Positions 9,864 through 21,800 of a stretch of DNA of 64,000 bases are shown one piece after another. This stretch comes from Aricia agestis (lineage: Eukaryota; Arthropoda; Insecta; Lepidoptera; Lycaenidae). Position 1 is the first letter of the stretch, and each line of letters starts with the position of its first letter. Position numbers and translations under genes: made by a program. A model generated the notes under the pieces. It had not been told where the DNA came from, made no database searches, and was given only the letters and a program-made list of their open reading frames with translations. The stretch is taken from positions 19,451,980 through 19,515,979 of the forward strand of contig NC_056407.1 of NCBI RefSeq assembly GCF_905147365.1, given 5' to 3'.

Positions 9864-12800
9864 CTGAAACAAAATTAACTCGTTTATTCTCAGTCACGAC
9901 TTTAGCATATTAATGTCCAATAGAATTTATACTAGTTATCAGCAGTGCAGTTTACGAGTTCATACTTTTACGTACAAATTATACAGGCAACTTATGGCTT
10001 TGATTTGATAATAACAATAAAAATAATTCAACATTTAGTCAAACAAGTTAAGAAATCATTACTACTTGCTATTGCAGCATATGTTCAGCAGCAGTTGTTA
10101 GGTACAATGATACTTTAGATTTTAATAGTGTTAACTTGAATCAAATAAATTTACTCCTATCTGGACGGACCTATATTTATTTAGTCATGTTATGTCAATA
10201 AATTTCACTCGTGGTCTGCAGCTAACTCTACAATTTTTATTACGACCTAGACTTTAGGATTAAGTAAAGTTCTAACCGTATTTCGCTGCCACATCGATGA
10301 AGGCTGTAGAGAAGTTAGTCCTGTAGTTGCCGAGCTCAGCCGCTTTGTAATCCCACGGAAACACGTGGTGGTAGTTATGCCATCCCTCGCCCGTCGCCAG
10401 AATCGAAACAAGCTTGTTCTCCGTTGGCCCGATATTTCTGTAAAAGCAATAACGCATATTTATTATTGCTATTGAGATTAATAAGGGGCTCTAATCTATA
10501 TTCCATACTTAAAAATAAAATTGGGGTGTCTGTTTGTAATATTGAAAGAACCGTTTTTTACTACACGCATATGAATGTACATACGGTACATATACCCAAA
10601 TAGCAATTTTTACAATTTTTGTCTGTCTGTATGACTGTCGGTTTGTTCCGGCTAATCTCTGAAACGGCTGGACCGATTTTGACGGGACATTTATTGGCAG
10701 ATAGCTGACTGAACTTAAATGAATAAGGAGTACCTAAATTAGGCTACTTTTTAACCGACTTCCAAAAAGGAGGAGGATATTTTTTACTTTTTTATGTTTT
10801 ACCTATATTTTACTCCGCCGTTTGTAGACCGATTTTCAAAATTATTTTGTTGTTGTATAAGATTTGGTCCATTTTGTTGACGCGGACGAAGTCGCGGGTA
10901 ACAGCTAGTATTGAATAAAATGTTACATTTTTATTCATCTTTTACGTAAGTAATTTAATTGTGTAAATGAATTTTTATAATTTTAAGAGTTACGATAGTC
11001 TGTCTAGTGCTGCCAGTTTTACAGTGAACTCTTAAACTTTATATTTTAGTTTTTTACACGCTGTAAATTATTATCGTGGATTTTTTTAACCACACTTACT
11101 TAAATCATATTTGTTCTTATTATTATCACTATCAACATTATAATATTATTCCACATTTAAAATAATCGCCCAAGTGCGAGTCGGACTCGCGCACGAAGGG
11201 TTCCGTACCGTTATAGAGCAAAAATAGGCCATTAATTGTGTTTTTGCATGGGATTTTATTTTTTAATTTATTTTAATAAGTATTATTATTAGTTATTAAA
11301 GTAGACGTATAATTAAGACCTTTGTGAAAATATTAAGTGCCTACCTGTTGCCATTATTGATATCGAGCTAAAAAGGCCAAAAAATCACGGTTGTTGTGTG
11401 GGAGCCCCCTTTAAAAATTATTTTTATTTTGTTTTAGTACTTATTTGTTGTTATAGCGGTAACAGATACACACAATCTGTGAAAAATTCAGAAGTCTAGC
11501 TATAGCGGTTCTTGAGATACAGCCTGGAGACATACAGACGGACAGACGGACAGACAACGAAGTCTTAGTAATAGGGTCCCGTTTTTACCCTTTGGATACG
11601 GAACCCTAAGAAAAACATAAACACACACACTTCATTATGTTATTATGATATCAGTAAATAGCTTCGTTAATATTATAAAACTTTACTATACAACTTAAAA
11701 AAACTTTTACTTTCGAAATAATCTCTTTCCTCTTCTTCCTCCTGACACACTGGCTATAATTACTGAGGTATAGAAATGAAATAATATAAGTAGGCCATTA
11801 TAAGTCGAGTACCGATAGTTCGGACAAAATACAACCGTGAAATCACATAGACTTTCACCATCATAACAATGTTATAGGAACACCACTATATATAAATAAG
11901 TGCACTTTAACAAGCTCCTATAAGATTTCTACTATCACAGACAGTGATTTTTTAGGGTTCCGTAGCCGAATGGCAAAAAACGGAACCCTTATAGATTCGT
12001 CATGTCTGTCTGTCTGTCTGTCTGTCTGTTCGTCCGCATGTCTCAGCCACTTTTATCCAAAACTATAAGAGCTATACTATTGAAACTTGGTAAGTAGATG
12101 TAGTCTGTGAAACGCATTAAGATTTTGATACCAAAATGTAAAATTTATAAATAAATTAAAAAAAAACCCATAGGTTATACCTAAATTAAGATTTTGAAAA
12201 AAAAAAATTCCAATTTTGTATCAAAATCTTAATGCGGTTTACAGACTATATCTACTTGCCAAATTTCAATAGTATAGCTCTTATAGTTTCGGAGAAAAGT
12301 GGCTGTGACATACGGACGGACAGACAGACAGACATGACGAATCTAGAAGGGTTCCGTTTTTGCCATTTGGCTAAGGAAAAATAAAAATTGGAAAACACGT
12401 AGAAACGTCATGTACCTATATTAATGTATGGTTTTAGGTACAACGTTAGATTTTTTCATCAAAATAAATTTTAAACGATGTTGCGGCAAATGTAGTTAAG
12501 GGCCTTCCCTACGGAGATTCCGTATTTTACCGTTTTAAAGCATTATAAACTCAGAATTTGAAAGCTACAAAGTTATAATAAAAATACAGCAATAATCTTC
12601 AGTGTATCAACATTCCTTTCCCCGTTTTAAATATTCTAATTAATTTGTTTATTATACGCATGATATCAGCTTCCAAAGTAAAACCAATTTATCAAAATTC
12701 AAGCATACATTCAGCATCTCCTTAGGATTTACAAATTACTTTTATTTGAAACACACGCCAATAGATCGACAATAACATATACTACATATTCCCCGTTTTA

Positions 12801-15800
12801 AATTTTTTTAGGACAATTTTGAACTAAGTTAAGTAAAAAAATAGGGTTTTGGTGCGATCTCGGCAATGGGGCAAATGTATGACCAAGGTCGTTTGCTCGG
12901 GGGACGGCCTTAATAAAGGGAAATAAGTTTTAGCCCAAGCTTTCGAGGAATATTTAAATTATTTACGACACCTAACGCAATTAATTTATTGTAATTAAGT
13001 CAAATCAAAATCTAAATAAGCGAAAGCAAGGGGCTGTACTGATTAATAATTTTAATTGACATTTTACTCGATTGGTTTCTACGGTTTCTACATTGGTTGA
13101 CTTTAAGGCGCTCCTCCTACGGAGATGCCGTAATTTACCATTTTTAGCTCATAATTTGAAAGCTACAAAATTATAATAAAAATACAGCAATAATCTTCAG
13201 CATAATATGTACATTATTTTCTCCATTGTTAATTTCCTGTTTTTGTTTATTATACTTATGATAATTTATCAGCATTCAGCTCCCAAAGTAATAAATACCA
13301 ATTTCAAGCATACATTTAGTATCTCTCTAGTATTTTCAAATTACGTTTATATAAAACACACGCCAATAGATCGACAATTTCATTAACTACATAATATTCG
13401 CTATTTGAATTTTTTTTGGGTCAATTTTGAACGATAAGTAAAAAAATCAGCAACGCGGCAAATGTATAGTCGAGGTCGTTTGCTCAGGGGATGGCCTTAA
13501 GCTACATCTTCTTCGGAGTGTAAAATAGCTTCCGTCTAATCCAAAACATGTCCTAAGATCCCGGCTATTTCTCGATATCCCTGGGATCCACAGGCCATAC
13601 CAAGACTAAGGAACTAGGCAGGCAGAGGCCTCCGAGCAAATCTCAAGACCTCTAAATACGTCGCCATTATATTTTACCCTGCTCCGGACCAGGTGACAAT
13701 GTACGTCATAGCTTTTATAGTAATTGGCTTACCATCTGAGTCATGAATGTGCTAGTTTTAAATATTAATGTTTCAATTAAATTTAATTATTATAGGGTAA
13801 TAAATTTAAAATATATATATTTTGGGCTTATAGATATATTTAGTTGCCTTTGCCATTTTTTGTTCAAAGGTGAAAAAGAATTTACTTTCGAACCAAATTC
13901 AGAGAGTCCTTTTTTAGGAGCACTACCTGGAATTTTTCTTTGTGAGGCATCTTATCTGTATCTTCCAGGTAATCATGTTAGGGAATGCAAATCTCGCGAG
14001 ATTGGGGCTCAAGCGAGATCCCGCGAGTTTATGAATACAATACCGCGAGATCTCGCCAATTTCGAGATCTCGCGAGTGTTAGAGAATAGTAAAAGTCTTG
14101 AATTATACATTGAGCGATATTTATTCAAGCAGAGTTTCACCTTACATGTCTCAAAGTTATTTACAGAATGAATCAATCAATGCAATATGGCTGGCTTTTA
14201 TACCATTTTACACAAAAGAAACGAACTTCCGTTGACAATTCAGATATAGCAAAATCATAAAGAAATACATTAAAATTAAGAATGGCTAAGAATAAGTTAA
14301 GTACATAATTCTAAATATTAATTAATGTGGTTCTCATATTTTAGGAAGTTATAACGGAAGCAAATAATCCTCCCGCCCATTTATAACTAACTAATTGTCA
14401 AAATCAAGTACCTTACTTATTAATGTTTAAAATATTAATAAGTAAGTAATATAAATATTTAAAATATTAATAATCACTTATTAAAATTATAAATAGTGAG
14501 TAACATAATATACTGATTTAAATAAATAAATATAATATCATGTAGCTTGTCCATTGACATCCGCTAACACGAGATTAGCAGTTTGGTGTGTTTTTTTTTG
14601 CAAATAATAACAATATTTGAATAAATTACGAAAAAAAGTAATGAATATTTTAAGTATTATAAGATTAACATTCATTTTCACGATTTTTTCAATAGAATTT
14701 TATGCATCAAACATTGTTTGATGTATCTGTCTATAATTTATAATGTTCGGGCCACACTACGTTTAACGTCAATGCCCAACAACGCGACAATTATTGCGAT
14801 AATTTTAACGCGTTAAAGTGGGTGGCTACACTTGAACGGTCAACGTTTAATGCCCAACGGCGTTGTAAACGGCGCTGAAAACGGCATTGAAAACGGCGTT
14901 GATTTTACTTAACCGACTTCATAAAAAGGAGGTTATCAATTCGACGCGTATGTATGTAACATTCCAGAACTGCCTAATTTTCGTATATCAGCGTCTGAAC
15001 AAATGTGCCAAAAAATTTCAAAAGTGTAGGTATTTATGTATGTATGTGTGTTTTTATGTTTGTGGTCGCATGTCTCTGGAACTACCATTGCGATTTCAGT
15101 AAATCTTTTTTTGTTGTACTAGAAATATACTAGATATAACTAAGGGAATAGTGCAAGTTGCATCAAAATTGGTTCAGTAGTTTTGTAGGTAGGGCGATTT
15201 ATTTCTAAATTACGTACAATTTTGAAGTCGCTTTTATCTTTTTATAATGTTAATTCATTTCTTCAAAAGGTAATTCTATTATTCGTCGTCAAGCATCACT
15301 TTGCATTCCACGATTCTTGTAACTTTTGAGTTTCAGATCCCTCAAACATGGTTCGGTTTGCAAAATCTCAAAAAAAAGCAATTGTTTTCTCGTTTAACTA
15401 GAGTGGAGTGAAGACTCCATAACCAAAGTACGTATTAAAAATAAAATTAAAAAAACGTGCGATTTAAATGTAAACAGCGTGTGATCCCGTCGGGCTCTAA
15501 ACGTACAGTGACGATACGTAGTGTGGCCGCTTCATCGCATTAATTCTCGCGTTAATCTCTTTGATGTACCGCCACTAGAGCTATCGCTAAACGGCAAACG
15601 GCGTTGTAAACGCCGTTGAAAATTATCGCGATAAAGTGTGGCTACACCTACGGCTAACGTCCAACAACGCGATAAATAACGGCGTTTGACGTTAGTGTGG
15701 CCCGAACATAAGTTGTAAACTTTGACATACGTATCTACTATCTATCAAATAACAAATGAAAGAAACAGCCAGTCTTCTCTTCTAATGCGCTTTTATAATT

Positions 15801-18800
15801 TTGGACGTGGCGGTAATATCGTGGACGTTCGCGGTAAAACGATAACATGATAGGGAAGTAAAATGTATGGAAATTTAATATGGACACGCTTTTAAATTTC
15901 CTTCAACGATAACTTTTTAACGTGCACGATTGGACATCACAACGTTGACACTTCTGAACCTCACAAAACTTCCACGGTGCGTAAAATCAAAAGGGCATTT
16001 ACGTACACACAACGTTTTATCGTGGAAGCCGACGTCCACGATAACGTGACGTCCAGAATTTAAAAGCGCACTATCAAACACAAATCTAGTAAGAAAATAG
16101 TTATTTTATAACTAAAAGTCAAAATTCAGGACCTAGTTGAGAATCACAGTGCACTGCAGTTGCTTAGGCCAGCTCCTCTTTGTTTTGACTCCGTGATCAC
16201 AACTCCGTCCGCGCTTCAAATAAGACGTTTTTATGCTTGAAAGTGCAATCTCGTCAAACTCGCGATCTCGCCTCTTTTTCGTCCGAGATCAATCTCGTTA
16301 AAAAAGTCCGAGATCTCGCGAGAACGAGATTGCATTCCCTAATCCTGCTGGAAGGTTAACCAATAACCTTACATTACGCACTTAACAAATTCTAAAAAAA
16401 GTATCAGAGTTTCAAGACAAGACAGGCGGAAATTACCCCTGCAAAGCTGCTATCACATTGAACCTTTAAAATACTCACTTATCATACGGCTTGTTGCCCC
16501 AGATATGAGCGGCAGAGTTGACGAGCCAGGTGCAGTGCAGCGAGATGGTGTAGCGGAAGATGGAGGCGACGTACCACGACGTCCAGGGATCCTCCCCCCA
16601 CAGAGCCACTGGCGCGTACGCCGGCAGAATGAAGCTCAGCAGCGGCATTATAACCAGGTACGTTCTGAAAGTTGATGGCGTTCATATAGCTGGTGTTTAA
16701 GAAGATACAGTTTTGAGACTGGAAGTGTTAAGTATCGTCGTTATCGACATTACTCATCGACGTGAGAATCTTTTTGTGTAATTTTAACAATTTTTCAGTT
16801 TTAATGGAGACTTATTTAAGGGCATAGGAATTGAATTGGACGTTTTTCTTCTGGCTCACGACGATGGGTCCCATCCCATTTCGCGCCTGCCGTCCGATTG
16901 GATTGATAAGTCGGGACGGGAACTCGCACAACCCGCGTCGCACTTTGTGCGGGTTGGCGTCCTTCTCGAAGAATACTTTAGTTAGGGTCTATCGCTTACT
17001 TCTTCTGGAACATGACGATGGGGTCCTGCTCGAGGTCGGACATGTCGATGGAGGCGCCCCTCTCGAGCACTCCTTGTACTTGCGCACCATCAGCCAGCCC
17101 ATGTGCGCGAAGAGGAACCCGCGCCGCGCGTTGTGCGGGTCCGCGTCCGTCTGGGAGAATACTCACTTCTTCTGGAACATGACGATGGGGTCCTGCTCGA
17201 GGTCGGACATGTCGATGGAGGCGCCCTTCTCGAGCACGTCCTTGTGCTTGCGCACCATCAGCCAGCCCATGTGCGCGAAGAAGAACCCGCGCCGCGCGTT
17301 GTGCGGATCCGCGTCCGTTTCAGAGAACTTGTGATGAACTCTGAAAATGTAGTCGTAATCCTTTTTAAAAAAGTACTGTTGTAAGTACATATTCGAATTT
17401 TTCTCTGAATCATAATATTTTCGACCCTTAATGCTTGAGTGATTTAGGAGAATCCGGGGACTCACATGGAATGATATTTTTGGCTTTGGCATTTTGGGTT
17501 ACAGAACCAAATATTGCCATCACAAAAATGTTACAACAATAATAATAATAATTATTATTATTATTGTTGTAACATTTTTAATGATACTTAATAATATTAA
17601 GAAAATAGTAGTAAATGATTAATCATTTACTATTATTTTATTAATATTATTATGTATCATTTAAACAGTTTTCATCTTACTTTCTTGGGATACGCATTAC
17701 GCACTAATAGACTACAACCCATGATGAAAATGGGTGGGTCATATGAACCACCTGGTGACGTTTATAGGACCACTGGAAAAGAGGGGGTTGTAACCCTCGA
17801 CTTTTTTCCATTGTCGCATTATTTTTGTACGGCGTTGCGAAATAATTGATTCGAAGCTGTATTTACACAGTATGAAACTTATGCCGTATAGAATCAAATG
17901 ACCAAATTTACGATGGAAATTGTCAGAAAATAAAATAAAAATACCGAATTATTAGCGCATCATTTTTGTACGGCACTGCGGGCTTTCTTATATTTTTCAT
18001 GTGTCTATCGATGGTAAAAATACCGTACAGAATCATATGACCAAAATGTACTCACCCTACATGCACTTTTGAATTCTCACCAGCACTCAGTTAGACAGCT
18101 TATAAGTATAAGACGGCATAGTGCTAAATCTTATTATTTTAGGCTCTAATATCGTCCTATATACATCACCGGGTGGTTCATATGACCCATCCATTTTCGA
18201 CATGGGCCTGTAGTCTATAATTCATTAATTTAAACTGAGGCCTGAGGTGTATAAGTGTATCTTGTAACTAGTAAGTTCCACGACTTTTAAAAGCTACATA
18301 AAGTACCTACAGTCACTAGTCTAACAAAAAATACATAAAATAAACTGTTTACAGGAATCTAATTATCATCTCGCAATAAACAGTGTTGACTATCTAAAAC
18401 CTAAAAGGCTTTTTTCTTTGCTTAGTGACTGACATGGTGATCTATCAACGCACAGCCCAAACCACTGGACCGATCGGGCTGAAATTGGCATTCAGGTAGA
18501 TGTTATGACGTAGGCATCCACTAAGAAAGGATTTTGATCAATTCTACCCCCAAGGGGTTAGAATAGTGGATGAAAGATTATATATAATAACACTGATTTA
18601 CGCGAGCGAAGCCGTGGGCAAAAGCTAGTAAACTATAAAGCTATTAGCTAGCAAATTAATTAGCAAATCAACACGACAAGGAGCGTCGCGTGACAAAGCT
18701 ATGCTCAATACATATTTGTTGGGTTCACGCAAACATATTATCTCAGAGAAGAGCATGCTCGATTCAACAACATCCGCAAGTGTTAACAATTTTAACATGT

Positions 18801-21800
18801 TTAAATTCAATCGAATAATATTTATTGAGAAATATGATTAACCTACTAAACCTTTTGAAGACAATGATAATTAAGGCTGAAAAAACGAAACAATGTAGAT
18901 AAAATTAATAACGAAGCAATGCGAAAAATATTCTTAAAAGACTATCCAAGCCTTATGAAATTTATTCTTGTATTAAGGCCATCCCCTGAGCAAACGACCT
19001 TGACCATACATTTGCCGCGTTGCCGAGATCGCGGCAAAATCCTATTTATTATACTTATCTTAGTTCAAGTGACCTAAAAAAATTCATACGACCAGTATAT
19101 TGCAGTTAATGAAATTGTCGATCTATTGGCGTGTGTTTCAAATAACCGTAATTTGTAAATACTAGGGAGATACTGAATGTATGCTTGATTGATTGGTATG
19201 GTATGGTACTCATGATATCAGCTTCCAAAGTACCTACTTTGGAAGCTGATATCATGAGTTTATAAAACAAAAATAGGAAATTAATAACTATGAAAGGAAC
19301 GCTCATAATATATACTGAAGATTATTGCTGTATTTTTATTATAATTTTATGGCTTTCAAATTCTGAGTTAATAAGGCTCTAAAACGGTAAATTACGGCAT
19401 CTCCGCCTCCGGGGAGCGCCTTAAACCGAAAAACAATAATATTTTAGCATTTAAAAATAACTTGTTACTGTCTTGTTACTATGTTGCTTTTTACTAGCAG
19501 TTCAGATAATAATTATTAAAATAATAATTTTGAGAGTAAATGTTTCTTTATAGTCCAAAATTATTTGCTTCGTTTTTATTTCTTTAATTTTTATTTTATT
19601 TAGACTGGCAGAATGTGCAAAAAGGGATGGTTTACCTTTAACTTTTTTTTTAACATTAACAAAAGAAGAAGAAAAGGAAAATCTCACCTGTGGTCCCGCA
19701 CCCACTCGTAGATGTGGTTCTGGAAGGCCATAGTCTGCATGATGGCCAGGTAGACTCGAAGAGGCCACTTGGCCTTATACGCGCGGTGGGCCCATAACCT
19801 GTGAGCGCCCGCGGTCACTCCCATGCCGGCCAAGATGGCAAAAGATATAGCTGGGAAAGTTTGATGTATATTAATGCGTATATAAAAAATAAAATTAGAC
19901 TAATACCTAATTATACAGAATACACTTTTAGGGTGGGTTGCACCAGAGGCGTGGTTATAATTACAGTTATGGTTATAGTCAAGTCTAACTTTAACTTTAA
20001 CCTTAACTTTGACCACAGAATATGACAGATGACAGCTGGTCCGATAAGGCTTTAAATGAACGTGGGCGGGGGCGCTGTTGGTAAAGGAGAACTGTCAAAG
20101 ATGACAGCGTTAGTTCCTTTTTTCGCCACGTTCATTTAAAGCCTTGTCGAGCTCAAGGTTGTCGTTAAATATGGCGTTCATTATTGAATTTAACCAAAGA
20201 TTTGATATTTTGCATTGTAGTTAAAGTTACCCTTAGCAGGCGCCAGAAGCATTAATTCAAAGTTATCCATTGGAAAAAAATTAAAATGTCACTGGCAAGT
20301 TTAGAGTTTTTACACACAATAAAAACGATATTTTAAGGAGAACGGAACTAAAACTCAAAATAATTAAAGAACAAATTATTTGAACATTCACTGGTAATAT
20401 TATCTATACTCGTTAAGTAGGTACGTCTAACCTTGTTTTAAATTAAAAAGTTTCTTACAATAAACAACTGCAGAAAATATTTTCAAGATTTGAAAAAGCT
20501 TTGTGCCTTTTTCTGTTCGTCAAGGGCATGCGTTATATCGCAGAAACAGCGAACGTGAGGCATGCCCGGGACGCATGCCCTCTGACTGTATCCAAAACTT
20601 CAAAAATGACAATATTGGCGTTTTCAATTATTGAATGCGCCAATATGAAAGTTGATGACGAAAATTGAAGATAAAAGTGCACAGTGTGGACATAGCTTTT
20701 CTCCTTTTTATTAGGGCATCCAAGTAAGATAATAATAATAATTTTAAACAAACTAGATGACGCCCGCAACTCCGTTGCGCCGAGATTCGTTAATCGCGCG
20801 GAAACCATACATAAAAAGTATCCTATTGTCCTTTCCCGGGTCTCCAAGTATCTCCATACTAAATAGCAAAATCGGTTTAGCGGTTCGGCCGTGAAGCGGT
20901 AACAGACAGTCACACTTTCATAATTTATCTATATATGTAAGTATGTAAGTATGGACTTACTGAATATGACTGTCTGTGCTTTAGCCACGGTGAATGCCAG
21001 GTACAGTCCGTACACCCCGGCAATATGTAAGTAGACGAACGCCAGTACGTTCCTCCATACTATTTGCCATCTAGAAACGAAAACATAAGAAATAATACAT
21101 TATATCATAAAATATATAAAACGCTGTTACTTATGATAAACTAGTATATAAAGTACCTAGAATTGTTCCTTTTCAAAGCTTTTGGATCTTACACAAATAG
21201 TTGATGATGATTAAAAAAAACATTAAGAGGGCGACTAACCCAAAAAATCAACCATCGTCCTTCTCTCTTCACACTCACGCCCGTCTTTCATATGCCAGGT
21301 GAAAAAGGGCGACGAGGATTCATCGCCAAATTAGTTTTTTCTCAATAACTCGATAACATTTTAAAAATCCGCTAGGTCGATCTCTCAATGATAGAATTTT
21401 ATACAATGTGTTAAAATATTAACTTAGATCAATGCACGGTTATGGCAATAAATGAAAAATTCGTGAAAATTAGATGCACCTTTCTGATTTTTTTCTATCG
21501 AGAAAATTTTAAGATATCAAGTTTTTGCTCAGATCGAATTCTCGGAAATATAATGTAGTATCTAATTTTAGAAATTAAACAATTCGGGGCTTATTTTCAA
21601 GTATGAATGAATTATAAAATCGTCACTTTAGGGTTAGTCGCCCCCTTCATATTTCCGTTATTTGGTACCAGGAGCAAAATTTCTCTTTTCTCTTAGTTTT
21701 CTCAAAGTCTCGGGTACTTATTGCGGGGCCACTGGCCAGTCGGACGTGGTCTATATAATATTATTATTTAGAAAATCCACCCCTAAAAAAGTTAATTTGG

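Larger units (their letters stand above)
13979..16341. mobile_element. Composite inverted-repeat element with nested insertions
   Basis: The outer ends are inverted (tagggaatgcaaatctcgcgag left; ctcgcgagaacgagattgca then ttcccta right). Flanks aatcatgtt and aatcctgct could be a degraded 8-9-bp target duplication, as for hAT. Further 'ctcgcgag' motifs crowd both ends. At least two other inverted-repeat elements sit inside (14744-15710 and 15788-16073), so the outer element is the oldest. All lie in desaturase 1 intron 5. Confidence 0.62.

Noticed and set aside
13743..14171. A 142-codon protein in desaturase intron 5
   Set aside because: It has AT-rich low-complexity sequence at the start and then runs into the end of the 13979 transposon; no domain is seen.
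17000..17340. Mutually exclusive alternative exons of desaturase 1
   Set aside because: The extra copies lack acceptors and part of histidine box 2, and one has a one-base deletion, so they are relics.
20533..20913. A 126-codon minus-strand protein in desaturase intron 2
   Set aside because: Its start is the dispersed repeat at 20755-20938 and the rest has no recognisable domain or splice context.
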